The notes beneath the pieces were generated by a model. That model saw nothing but the letters and a program-made list of their open reading frames with translations. It ran no database searches and was not told where the DNA came from. Below are positions 1 to 6,864 of a stretch of 10,598 nt of DNA, piece after piece (the stretch's first letter is position 1; every line of letters begins with the position of its first letter). The position numbers and the translations under genes are program-made. Source of the stretch: Acidobacteriota bacterium (lineage in GTDB: Bacteria > Acidobacteriota > UBA6911); the NCBI GenBank assembly GCA_017860075.1, contig JAFNAH010000012.1:1-10598 (forward strand), written 5' to 3'.

Positions 1-1
1 G

Positions 2-421
2 AAGAAGACTCCTCCAAGCTCGCTGGTGGTGCCGACCCAGCCCCAGCCCGGCGTCGGAGGAGTTGGAGGCGTGAGTGCGGGCTCCGGTGGGGGACGCGGC
101 GGCGGGAACGGCGTGTCCATCGGCACGGGCTCGGGCGGTTTTGGAGACTCCTGGTACGCAAGGGTTGTAGAGTCACGGATAAGCTCCAACTGGATAAGGC
201 CATCTCCGGGTATCCGCGTGGAGATCGTTTTCAGCTTCTATATCGCTTCGGATGGCTCCATTTTTGACGTCAAGAAGGAAAAGTCCTCGGGGAACGATGC
301 GCTCGACTTGACGGCGGAACGGGCCATTCGCGCTTCCAATCCCCTCGCGGCGCCGCCTCCTCATTTGCGGGGACGTCCGCTGCAGTTCATTGCCGAATTT
401 GTCTATCCACCCAACCAATAA
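2..421 (+). CDS. tolA: TolA/TonB-family protein, C-terminal part (5'-truncated by window edge)
   Basis: The reading frame is open to the left edge, so only the end of the protein is visible. The visible part begins with a Pro-rich stretch, continues with a Gly/Ser-rich flexible linker (about 47-145), and ends in a compact domain of about 90 residues (about 150-415) starting at WYARVVESRISSNW. Its alternating helix and strands, ending in LQFIAEFVYPP, fit the TolA/TonB C-terminal energy-transducer fold. Such proteins span the periplasm and pass proton-motive force from an inner-membrane TolQR/ExbBD motor to outer-membrane partners. The position 18 bases upstream of tolB, with pal and cpoB following, favours TolA over TonB. 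A GTG near position 26 lies inside the frame and is probably not the start. The inner-membrane anchor would lie outside the window. The family is fairly certain; TolA rather than TonB is inferred from neighbours. Confidence 0.82.
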   Translation, partial: KKTPPSSLVVPTQPQPGVGGVGGVSAGSGGGRGGGNGVSIGTGSGGFGDSWYARVVESRISSNWIRPSPGIRVEIVFSFYIASDGSIFDVKKEKSSGNDALDLTAERAIRASNPLAAPPPHLRGRPLQFIAEFVYPPNQ

Positions 422-429
422 GCAATCTC

Positions 430-435
430 GGGGAG
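430..435 (+). promoter_or_regulatory. Ribosome binding site of tolB
   Basis: GGGGAG lies four bases before the ATG of tolB, inside the 18-base gap after the TolA-like stop codon. It supports the chosen tolB start and tight coupling of the two genes. Confidence 0.6.
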
Positions 436-439
436 CTAC

Positions 440-1777
440 ATGACGGCCAAACGATTGATACTCGCTACTCCGGTCCTGCTCTGGGCGCTAGCCTCGCTCC
501 GCACGCAGGACAGGCCAATTACCATTCGGCCCAGGCCGCAGGAGGAGATAATCCTGGCCGTACCGGACGCGCAGTCCGCCCGACAGGAGGTCCCTCCGCA
601 GTTGGCGGAGGCGATCAGGACCTTCAACCAGGTCCTTTGGGATGATCTCAAGTTCTCCGGCCATTTCACGCTTGCCGGCAAGAGCTTCTATCCTCCTCGA
701 CCCGTCGGCAAACTCGAAGACATCAATTACGAAGCCTGGGACAGCCTGCCGTTCAAAGTCAGCTTTATGACCGCGGGCACTCTCGACCTGGTGGGCGGAG
801 TGCTCCGGGCAGAACCGTATGTCGTGGACATGAAACAGCGCACCCGCGTTATCGGCCAGCGCCTCTCGGGTGGTCCGGAACAGGCACGGCAGATCGCGCA
901 TCGCTGGGCTGACGAGATCGTCTACAGGCTCACGGCCGGCCAGTCCAAGGGGATAGCATCCACGAGGATCGCTTACACTTCCCGCCACGGCGCGGCGAAG
1001 GAAATCTACGTAATGGATTACGACGGCTTTGACCAGCGAGCCTTCACCCGCAACGGGTCCACGAATCTTTTCCCCCGCTGGGCGCCCGATAACTCAAAGA
1101 TCACTTTCGTCAGCGCCCGGACCGGCAAGTGGGAAATCAACATCCATTCCATCGTGGACGGATCACGGCTGCCGTTTCCCATGTTCAATAGTTTCGCTTC
1201 GAACCCTTCCATTTCGCCCGACGGCACACAATTGGTTTTCTCACTGCGCACGTCCCGCGGAGACACCGACGTATTCGTGTCCAGGCTCGACGGTTCCAAT
1301 CGTCAGAACATCACCAACAACCCCGCTATCGACACGTCGCCGACCTGGTCTCCGTCCGGCAGGCAGATTGCCTTTGTCTCGAGCCGTGAAGGGGCCGGCG
1401 GACAGATACATATCTGCGACAGCGACGGCGCCAACGTGCGCAGGATCGTCAAGGAAGGTGGCATTGCGGACATGCCCGCGTGGTCACCCGACGGGCGCTG
1501 GATCGCCTTCCACTGGATGCCGCGCCAGGCCGAGAATTTCGACATCTACGTGGCGGAAGTCTCGAGCGGGCGCATCTACCAGCTCACCAGCGACAGCGGC
1601 AGCAATGAGAGCCCGTCCTGGGCCCCCGACAGCAGGCATCTCACCTTTCAGTCGAATCGCGACGGGAGCTCGCAGATCTACATCATGCTGGCAGACGGCG
1701 CCGAGTTGCGCAAGATAACCAGCCAGGGCAGCAACACCAGCCCGTCCTGGGGAGGCTACTACGTTTCGCGCGAGTGA
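440..1777 (+). CDS. tolB: Tol-Pal system beta-propeller protein TolB
   Basis: Periplasmic TolB binds Pal and the Tol inner-membrane complex and helps mobilise Pal during outer-membrane constriction. The 445 residues are close to the usual length of about 430. A hydrophobic export signal covers roughly residues 4-18, with a possible cleavage after ALA. The N-terminal mixed alpha/beta domain (about 25-170) includes WDDLKFSGHF. From about residue 175 a WD40-like (PD40) propeller repeats the pattern IAYTSR / IYVMDYDG / PRWAPDNSKITFVS; later blades carry PSISPDGTQLVFS, PTWSPSGRQIAFVS, PAWSPDGRWIAFH and PSWAPDSRHLTFQS, and the protein closes with SPSWGGYYVSRE. These repeats and the position between the tolA-like gene and pal make the call secure. 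The signal peptide is somewhat atypical, because charged and polar residues (LRTQDR) follow directly after the hydrophobic core. Confidence 0.95.
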   Translation: MTAKRLILATPVLLWALASLRTQDRPITIRPRPQEEIILAVPDAQSARQEVPPQLAEAIRTFNQVLWDDLKFSGHFTLAGKSFYPPRPVGKLEDINYEAWDSLPFKVSFMTAGTLDLVGGVLRAEPYVVDMKQRTRVIGQRLSGGPEQARQIAHRWADEIVYRLTAGQSKGIASTRIAYTSRHGAAKEIYVMDYDGFDQRAFTRNGSTNLFPRWAPDNSKITFVSARTGKWEINIHSIVDGSRLPFPMFNSFASNPSISPDGTQLVFSLRTSRGDTDVFVSRLDGSNRQNITNNPAIDTSPTWSPSGRQIAFVSSREGAGGQIHICDSDGANVRRIVKEGGIADMPAWSPDGRWIAFHWMPRQAENFDIYVAEVSSGRIYQLTSDSGSNESPSWAPDSRHLTFQSNRDGSSQIYIMLADGAELRKITSQGSNTSPSWGGYYVSRE

Positions 1778-1809
1778 TTCTGAAAGAGGTGTGCTGTCGG
1801 ATGCTGTGC

Positions 1810-1815
1810 TATATT
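1810..1815 (+). promoter_or_regulatory. Possible -10 element upstream of pal
   Basis: TATATT (five of six matches to TATAAT) lies in the 139-base gap between tolB and the chosen pal start. I found no convincing -35 hexamer 16-18 bases upstream, so this may be chance. It would give pal a secondary promoter within the tol operon. Confidence 0.2.
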
Positions 1816-1901
1816 ACGTTTTCGCCTCGGCGTTACCGGAACGAGTGTGATCAGGTTGCGTCGGAGGTGATTTAGTGTCCAACTTGTCAGTCGAACCGAA
1901 G

Positions 1902-1910
1902 AAGGAGGAG
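1902..1910 (+). promoter_or_regulatory. Ribosome binding site that selects the downstream pal start
   Basis: AAGGAGGAG ends six bases before the GTG at 1917. A second strong Shine-Dalgarno, GGAGGTGA at 1863-1870, precedes the in-frame GTG at 1875 by four bases. Ribosome binding sites alone therefore do not decide the start. The signal peptide does: starting at 1917 gives a short basic N-terminus followed directly by the hydrophobic core. Confidence 0.55.
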
Positions 1911-1916
1911 TTTTTC

Positions 1917-2684
1917 GTGAGATCCCCGCTCTACAAGTCCGCAGTTCTTGGTGTTCTTCTCATCGCCATCGCCGTCTTCGGGGCCAACTGCTCGAAGAAG
2001 AAGGTTACCCCGCCGCCGGCCGCCGGCAAGACAGAGCCGGCAACGACGGAGACAAGCGCGAAACCCGCTCCGACTATCAGCCTGTCGGCGTCGCCGTCCA
2101 CCATAGAACGCGGACAGACATCGACCATCACCTGGGACTCCACAAACGCCACCACGGTCACCATTGATGGAGGAATCGGAACTGTGGAGGCGGCCGGCAG
2201 CCGGACTGTCAGCCCCACGGCCTCCACAACGTACAGCGCCAGGGCGGCCGGCCCAGGGGGCTCGGCGAGCGCCGAAACACGGGTTACGGTGACTCCCCCG
2301 GCTGGAGGCTCGGCACCCATAACGCTGACGATCACCGACACGGAGTTTTTCTCGACCTATATCAAGGACGTCTTCTACGACTTCGACAGCTTCGATCTGC
2401 GCGAAGACGCACGGCAGGTTTTGCGTGAAAATGCACGCGCCCTCGCGGAACGCCCCAAGATCCAGGTCGTGATCGAAGGCCATTGTGACGAGCGCGGATC
2501 GGAAAGCTACAACCTGGCTTTGGGCGACAGGCGCGCCAACGTCGCAAAGGAATTTCTCGTTTCCCAGGGCATTTCTTCTGATCGCGTCGAGACGATCAGC
2601 CTCGGCGAGGAACGCCCGTTCGCCACCGGCCACGATGAGGCATCCTGGGCACAAAACCGCCGTGCCCACTTCGTGGCGAAGTAG
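1917..2684 (+). CDS. pal: Peptidoglycan-associated lipoprotein Pal with an Ig-like insert
   Basis: Pal anchors the outer membrane to peptidoglycan and is the outer-membrane partner of TolB. From the GTG at 1917 the protein has 255 residues. A signal peptide (MRSPLYK plus a hydrophobic core) leads to Cys25, the likely lipidation site. A Pro/Ala/Thr-rich linker follows (about 30-50). Next comes an Ig-like domain (about 51-127) with the strand pattern TISLSASPSTIERGQTSTI and a TVSPTASTTYSARA repeat. The C-terminal OmpA-like domain (about 145-255) carries VFYDFDSFDL, the Pal signature IEGHCDERGSESYNLALGDRRA and a final WAQNRRAHF, the residues that bind diaminopimelate-containing peptidoglycan. 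The Ig-like domain makes it longer than the E. coli protein (about 170 residues). The residue just before Cys25 is Asn, unusual for a lipobox. An in-frame alternative GTG at 1875 would add 14 polar and acidic residues before the signal peptide, which is less plausible. Confidence 0.93.
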   Translation: MRSPLYKSAVLGVLLIAIAVFGANCSKKKVTPPPAAGKTEPATTETSAKPAPTISLSASPSTIERGQTSTITWDSTNATTVTIDGGIGTVEAAGSRTVSPTASTTYSARAAGPGGSASAETRVTVTPPAGGSAPITLTITDTEFFSTYIKDVFYDFDSFDLREDARQVLRENARALAERPKIQVVIEGHCDERGSESYNLALGDRRANVAKEFLVSQGISSDRVETISLGEERPFATGHDEASWAQNRRAHFVAK

Positions 2685-2707
2685 AATGCCCCTGTTTTCC
2701 CGAAATC

Positions 2708-2753
2708 AGGCCGGAGAGTGACGTCCCAGACGTTCCTGTCCGGCTTCGTTTTT
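2708..2753 (+). terminator. Probable rho-independent terminator after pal
   Basis: The outer arms GCCGGA (2710-2715) and TCCGGC (2739-2744) pair perfectly. Inside them ACGTC (2721-2725) pairs with GACGT (2729-2733) around a CCA loop, leaving a symmetric 5x5 internal loop. After the stem comes TTCG and then five T (2749-2753). It sits just after the pal stop codon. The internal loop weakens the stem, so it may be only a partial terminator. Confidence 0.5.
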
Positions 2754-2761
2754 CCGTCCGA

Positions 2762-2790
2762 TTGCAGGGTGCCGGTCGGTGTGCAATAAT
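2762..2790 (+). promoter_or_regulatory. Candidate sigma70-type promoter for cpoB
   Basis: TTGCAG (2762-2767, three of six matches to TTGACA) is followed after exactly 17 bases by AATAAT (2785-2790, five of six matches to TATAAT). It lies directly downstream of the putative terminator and upstream of cpoB. Transcription would begin near 2797, past a GTG at 2793, which supports the ATG at 2820 as the cpoB start. Confidence 0.35.
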
Positions 2791-2819
2791 CTGTGCAGGT
2801 TTTGCCGGAGAGTCCCTCG

Positions 2820-3680
2820 ATGTGCCTGAAAAAGTCCTGGTTGATGATAGCAGTCGTGGTCCTGGCCTCTGTGCCGTCGCTCGCCGGCACCAAGGAAGAA
2901 CTGGTCAGGCTCCAGAATGACGTTCTGACCCTGCAGAACCAGCTGAGGCTTCTGGAGAACAGTTTCAATGAGCAGATGCAGGGGTTGAAGAGCCTGGTGG
3001 TTCAGCTCAACGACCAGGTCGGAGTCTCCAACAAACTGCTGGGGAAGATGGCAACTTCTCTCGAGGGCGGGGCGCAGGGCCAGAAGAGCGATACCCAGGC
3101 TCTTCTCCAGGAGATCCGCAACCTCAAGGCCAAGGTGGACGACACGGCGACGACGCTTTCGGCGCTGGCGCTGCAGGTGTCGGAAATGAAAGTGCAGTCC
3201 AAGGCCATGAATGAGCGCGCCTACCAGTCCGCATCCGGCGATCCGGCAGCCCTTTCACTATCCGCCGACACGATTTTCAACGAGGCCTACAGCGACCTCG
3301 TGCAGGGCAATTTCGATCTGGCCATTGAGGGCTTCAATGCCTTCATCAAGAACTTCCCCTCGAACGAGAAAGCCGACGACGCCCAGTACAACATCGGCGA
3401 GGCCTACTATAACTCGAGGAAACTGCAGCAGGCGATTGCCTCTTTCACGCGGGTCATTGACGACTACCCCAATGCCGACAAGGTTGCCAGCGCTTATTTC
3501 AAGCGTGGGAAGGCGGAAGTCGCTCTGGGTGAGAACGAGAACGCAATAGAGGATTTCAAGCTCATCGTGCAGAAGTACCCGACTGCCGCCGAAGCGAGCC
3601 TGGCAAAAACCGAGCTGGAAAACCTGGGCGTCAACCTGTCCCGTCAGACCAAACCAGCGAAACCGCGCCGCAAGCCCTGA
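2820..3680 (+). CDS. cpoB: Cell division coordinator CpoB / YbgF (coiled coil plus TPR)
   Basis: CpoB (formerly YbgF) is a periplasmic TolA-binding protein that links the Tol-Pal machine to septal peptidoglycan synthesis. From ATG 2820 there are 286 residues. A Sec signal peptide (basic MCLKKSW, then a hydrophobic core) probably ends after SLA at residue 22. A long heptad-rich region (about 24-130, e.g. LVRLQNDVLTLQNQLRLLE) matches the trimerising coiled coil, followed by a polar linker. Three TPR repeats fill about 152-260 (FNEAYSDLVQGNFDLAIEGF, then AQYNIGEAYYNSRKLQQAI, then AYFKRGKAEVALGENENAI). The tail is strongly basic (KPAKPRRKP). A GTG at 2793 is an alternative start, but it would put nine extra residues before the signal peptide and lies upstream of the predicted transcript start. 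GGAG at 2807-2810 precedes the chosen ATG. Domain order and position after pal make the call secure. Confidence 0.92.
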   Translation: MCLKKSWLMIAVVVLASVPSLAGTKEELVRLQNDVLTLQNQLRLLENSFNEQMQGLKSLVVQLNDQVGVSNKLLGKMATSLEGGAQGQKSDTQALLQEIRNLKAKVDDTATTLSALALQVSEMKVQSKAMNERAYQSASGDPAALSLSADTIFNEAYSDLVQGNFDLAIEGFNAFIKNFPSNEKADDAQYNIGEAYYNSRKLQQAIASFTRVIDDYPNADKVASAYFKRGKAEVALGENENAIEDFKLIVQKYPTAAEASLAKTELENLGVNLSRQTKPAKPRRKP

Positions 3681-3690
3681 CAAGTCAGGG
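3675..3690 (+). repeat. Perfect inverted repeat over the cpoB stop codon
   Basis: CCCTGAC (3675-3681) and GTCAGGG (3684-3690) are perfect reverse complements separated by AA; in practice this would fold as a six-pair stem with a four-base loop. The stop codon TGA is inside the left arm. No T-run follows, so it is not a standard intrinsic terminator. It could slow 3' decay of the cpoB transcript or be incidental. Confidence 0.4.
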
Positions 3691-3754
3691 GGAGCCGGGA
3701 CACGTGCCTGCAGGGCCCGGACCCATGCGGTGAGAGACAGCACAAGGACACACT

Positions 3755-4198
3755 ATGGCTTCATTGAACAAGGTCATGCTCATCGGCAATCTGGGACGCG
3801 ATCCCGAGATACGGTTTACACCGGACGGATCGCCAGTGGCGAATTTCAGCCTGGCGACAACCGATTACTGGACGGACAAGGGCGGGACCCGGCAGGAACG
3901 AACGGAGTGGCACAATATCGTCGCCTGGAGCCGCCTGGCCGACCTGAGCAAGAGGTATCTTACCAAGGGAAGACAGGTCTACGTCGAGGGCCGATTGAGG
4001 ACGCGCGAGTGGACCGACCGGGACGGCAACAAGCGCCGTACCACGGAGGTTATAGCCTCGCAGATGGTCCTGCTGGGCTCCCGCGGCGAGGCTGCGGAAC
4101 ACGCGCCGGCAGCTGCCCCGCAGCCCTCTGCGGGTTACACCGAACCCGAGCCTGCCATCGAAGAGGGTGGGATCACGGACGACGATCTCCCCTTCTGA
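3755..4198 (+). CDS. ssb: Single-stranded DNA-binding protein
   Basis: SSB coats single-stranded DNA in replication, recombination and repair. At 147 residues it is a little shorter than E. coli SSB (about 178). The OB fold (about 1-112) begins with [20 protein letters not shown] and contains [34 protein letters not shown] and an IASQMVLLG ending, all hallmark SSB segments. A short Ala/Pro/Glu-rich linker (about 113-139) leads to the acidic tip DDDLPF, the conserved docking peptide for partner proteins. AAGGA at 3744-3748 precedes the ATG by six bases. The gene follows cpoB by 74 bases on the same strand, and its last 26 bases overlap the convergent DUF58 gene, including the codons of the tip. 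This tip is intact, so a functional housekeeping-type SSB is expected. Confidence 0.96.
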   Translation: MASLNKVMLIGNLGRDPEIRFTPDGSPVANFSLATTDYWTDKGGTRQERTEWHNIVAWSRLADLSKRYLTKGRQVYVEGRLRTREWTDRDGNKRRTTEVIASQMVLLGSRGEAAEHAPAAAPQPSAGYTEPEPAIEEGGITDDDLPF

Positions 4199-5066
4199 TC
4201 GTCCTCGCCTCGAAGAAGCGTCGCAGCGCGGGTTCGAACTCCCCGTCGGTTGATACCTCGACCCAGTCTGCTCCGAACCCCCTGAGCGCGACGAGCACGG
4301 TTTCGCGTCTCTCGCGCGCGTTTTGCTCATAGCTGCGGCGAAGCTCCCGGTCGTGTGTGTCGATCGTCCGCAGCAGGCCGGTTTCCGCATCCCGCATCCT
4401 GATCCGCCCGACATCCGGCAGGCTCCATTCGCGCGGGTCTGACGCCAGCACGGCCACCATCTCGTGTTTGCGGCAGGCGCTCGCGAACCCCGCCCCTGCA
4501 GACAGCGGGCAGTGGAAGTCAGTCATAAGAAACACAAGGCTTCGCGGGACGCCGGCCGAATTCAGGAAACTCCACACCTGGTCCGCGCTGTCGCCCCTGC
4601 CTTCGGGGCGGGAGGCGAGCATTTCACGCACGAGGCGTGCAGCGTGATTGGGGCCCTTGGCCGGCGCGATATACTGGTAAACACGGTCACGCAGCAGTGC
4701 CAGGCTCACCCTGTCCCTGGCGTAGGAACCCGCAAGAGCAAGAAGAGCCGCAACCTCAACCAGGAGGTTGAACTTGGTGCGCGAGACGCTGCCGAAATCC
4801 AGCGATGCGGAAGTGTCGAGCGCGAGCATGACACTCCGCTCACGCTCCTCCTCCATGCGCTTCACGTACAGGGATTGACTCCGGGCGGATACGTTCCAGT
4901 CGATAAGGCGGACGTCGTCGCCTTCGCTGTATTCCCTGACCTCCGCGAATTCGACGCCCTGGCCCCGGAACGCGGCGCGGTAGAGTCCCGCGTAACGGGA
5001 GCGCACCAGGTACCTGCTCCGGATCTCGAGGCGCTGCGCCCGCGCCATCAGGTCAGTGACTTCCAT
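4173..5066 (-). CDS. DUF58 domain protein (VWA-like, MoxR partner)
   Basis: The 297-residue protein has the DUF58 hallmark [20 protein letters not shown] (about 43-62), followed by a von Willebrand A-like region. The MIDAS-type DTSAS (Asp84, Ser86, Ser88) and a later MTDF (about 181-184) would coordinate a metal ion. There is no signal peptide or membrane segment, so this is the short soluble form. DUF58 proteins are routinely encoded beside MoxR ATPases and are thought to work with them in assembling, activating or inserting cofactors into partner complexes; the exact role is unknown. The start codon lies six bases after the moxR stop, with AGGGCGAG just before it, so the two are probably co-translated. 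The 3' end overlaps ssb on the other strand by 26 bases, so its basic tail (RRGDRRP) is encoded opposite the acidic SSB tip. No further VWA or membrane partner follows in this operon. Confidence 0.9.
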   Translation of the reverse strand: MEVTDLMARAQRLEIRSRYLVRSRYAGLYRAAFRGQGVEFAEVREYSEGDDVRLIDWNVSARSQSLYVKRMEEERERSVMLALDTSASLDFGSVSRTKFNLLVEVAALLALAGSYARDRVSLALLRDRVYQYIAPAKGPNHAARLVREMLASRPEGRGDSADQVWSFLNSAGVPRSLVFLMTDFHCPLSAGAGFASACRKHEMVAVLASDPREWSLPDVGRIRMRDAETGLLRTIDTHDRELRRSYEQNARERRETVLVALRGFGADWVEVSTDGEFEPALRRFFEARTIRRGDRRP

Positions 5067-5072
5067 CTCGCC

Positions 5073-6089
5073 CTAGGGTGCCGGCACCGTCTGCAGTATC
5101 CGCGTAATGATGTCGTCTGCGCGCACGCCTTCCGCCTCTCCTTCATACGAGAGCAGGAACCTGTGGCGCAGGACATCCGGCGCGACCTTCTTGACGTCCT
5201 CGGGCATCACATAGCCCCTGCCCTTGAGGAACGCCTGAGCGCGTGCGGCGCACAGGATCCCGACGCTCGCCCTGGGCGACGCCCCCAGCCGGATCAGTCT
5301 TCCGAAATCGAGCTTGTATTCCTGCGGCTGGCGGGTGGCGAAGACGATGTCCAGGATGTAGGTCTTTACCCTCTCGTCCACGTGGATCCGATCGGCCAAC
5401 TGGCGCATTCGCTGGATACGCTCCGGGACCAGCACCTTGTTTACCGGAACGGCGCCGCCTCCGGCGACACCCGCTGGCGCACCATCCGGCCCGGCGGAGC
5501 GGTTCAGGATCTCGCGCTCATCCTTCCTGGTCGGATAGCCCATGGTGACCTTCATCAGGAAGCGGTCCATCTGGGCTTCGGGCAACGGGTAGGTGCCCTC
5601 ATGCTCGATCGGGTTCTGAGTCGCAATCACCATGAACGGTTCCTGGAGATGGAAGGTCTCTTTGCCCAGCGTGACCTGCTTCTCCTGCATGCACTCGAGG
5701 AGCGCACTCTGGACCTTGGCGGGTGCACGGTTGATCTCGTCCGCAAGCAGCAGGTGCGTGAAGATCGGGCCCTGGCGAGCAACGAAGTCGCCGGTCTTCT
5801 GATCGAAGACCATCGTGCCGATCAGGTCGGCAGGCAGAAGGTCCGGTGTGAACTGGATGCGGCGGAAGCTCACCTCGATGACCTCGGCAAGGCTCTTGAC
5901 GGCCAGCGTCTTGGCCAGCCCCGGTACACCCTCGAGCAGCAGGTGTCCCCCGGTGAGGAGGCCGATCATCATCGAGTCGAGGAGATGCTGCTGCCCGACA
6001 ATCCTCTTGCGGACCTCCTGCTGGACTCTCTCCAGATAGAACGTCTCTTCCTTGACCAGCGGCGTCAGGTTGTCTGCAAACGGGCTCAT
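5073..6089 (-). CDS. MoxR-family AAA+ ATPase
   Basis: MoxR ATPases act as chaperone-like remodelers, usually for a VWA/DUF58 partner such as the one encoded next. The 338-residue protein is all AAA+ core plus lid: VGQQHLL near residue 31, Walker A GVPGLAKT (54-61), Walker B LLLADEIN (113-120), sensor 1 ATQNP (156-160), the MDRFLM arginine region (about 174-179) and sensor 2 GASPRAS (about 269-275). EGTYPLPEAQMDRF is characteristic of MoxR. A Gly/Ala/Pro-rich stretch (about 199-216) between core and lid looks like a flexible insertion. The ATG overlaps no gene but lies only four bases after the stop of the DnaC-like gene. There is no obvious Shine-Dalgarno, consistent with translational coupling. 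The family is certain; the substrate is unknown. Confidence 0.95.
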   Translation of the reverse strand: MSPFADNLTPLVKEETFYLERVQQEVRKRIVGQQHLLDSMMIGLLTGGHLLLEGVPGLAKTLAVKSLAEVIEVSFRRIQFTPDLLPADLIGTMVFDQKTGDFVARQGPIFTHLLLADEINRAPAKVQSALLECMQEKQVTLGKETFHLQEPFMVIATQNPIEHEGTYPLPEAQMDRFLMKVTMGYPTRKDEREILNRSAGPDGAPAGVAGGGAVPVNKVLVPERIQRMRQLADRIHVDERVKTYILDIVFATRQPQEYKLDFGRLIRLGASPRASVGILCAARAQAFLKGRGYVMPEDVKKVAPDVLRHRFLLSYEGEAEGVRADDIITRILQTVPAP

Positions 6090-6093
6090 GAGA

Positions 6094-6819
6094 TCAGAAG
6101 CGGTAATCTGCCTGTTTTATCTCGCGGCGGAAATCCTTACCGCGGATATCGATCAGCTTGCACATTTCGTACAACCGGGACCGGAGCCGGATGCCGATCC
6201 GGTCCGTCAGTGTCTCTTCGCCGGATCTCATCGGCGTGTCGAGGTAATTAGAGGTGAAAATTGTTATCCTGCGGTCGTTGTATCGGCAGTTGATAATGTG
6301 CGCCATCGTATCGCGCACCCAGTCAGTCGGCTTGTTGGACCCCAGTTCATCCAGAACCAGGACCCTGGCCTCAAGCACCGGCCTGAGTATCTCCCACTCG
6401 GACACCTGCGACACCGAATCCCAGCTCAGCTGGATTTCGCGCAGCAGATCACGGAAGTCATAGAACAGGCAGCTGTCACCTTTTTCTGCGATGACCCGTT
6501 TGAGGATCGAAACGGCGAGATGGGTCTTGCCCACACCGCAGGGACCGAGGAACAGCAGGCCCATGTCGATCAGGGGGTACTTCTCGAGGAAGCGGACTAC
6601 ATCGGCCTTGGCCTTCTTTTGACTTGGATCGTTCGGCAGGTAGGAATCCAGGTCGCAGTGCTCGTATCGCTTCGGGATGCGCGCATCCGCCGTCAGCCGC
6701 TCGGTGCGTCCCCCGTCGAGGCAGCGGCAGTGACGCATGCTCCCGTCTTCGCTTCTTTCCCAGCCCGTGCCTGTGCAGACCGGGCATGAACCATCGGCTT
6801 TCAGAATATCGGTGTTCAT
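6094..6819 (-). CDS. DnaC/IstB-like AAA+ ATPase with N-terminal zinc knuckle
   Basis: The 241 residues carry an N-terminal cysteine cluster (Cys12, Cys15, Cys31, Cys33; CPVCTGTGW then HCRC), probably a zinc-binding site. A short linker leads to an AAA+ domain with Walker A GPCGVGKT (92-99), Walker B VLVLDELG (153-160), sensor 1 FTSNY with Asn191, and a likely arginine finger in RLRSRLYEM (about 211-219). This layout matches DnaC/DnaI helicase loaders and IstB transposition helpers. No transposase or inverted repeats are nearby, so IstB is unlikely; a loader of the replicative helicase, or a diverged relative, is the better reading. GGTGAG about eight bases before the ATG may be the ribosome binding site. 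The gene heads a tight operon with moxR and DUF58. The true client is not known from sequence. Confidence 0.85.
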   Translation of the reverse strand: MNTDILKADGSCPVCTGTGWERSEDGSMRHCRCLDGGRTERLTADARIPKRYEHCDLDSYLPNDPSQKKAKADVVRFLEKYPLIDMGLLFLGPCGVGKTHLAVSILKRVIAEKGDSCLFYDFRDLLREIQLSWDSVSQVSEWEILRPVLEARVLVLDELGSNKPTDWVRDTMAHIINCRYNDRRITIFTSNYLDTPMRSGEETLTDRIGIRLRSRLYEMCKLIDIRGKDFRREIKQADYRF

Positions 6820-6864
6820 GATGGCAACTCACCGCCTGCACCAGGCCGTGTGCAAGTAATCCCC

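Noticed and set aside
4464..6251. A 595-codon open frame on the + strand opposite the DUF58 and moxR genes
   Set aside because: It runs antisense to two clearly conserved genes, has no recognisable domain, and such long antisense frames are expected in GC-rich genes because of codon bias. The same applies to open frames opposite htrA and the hydrolase (7631-8809, 8915-9571) and inside tolB (1029-1718).
6094..6819. IstB transposon helper and insertion sequence
   Set aside because: No transposase, terminal inverted repeats or target duplications are present, and the gene is spaced as an operon member with moxR.
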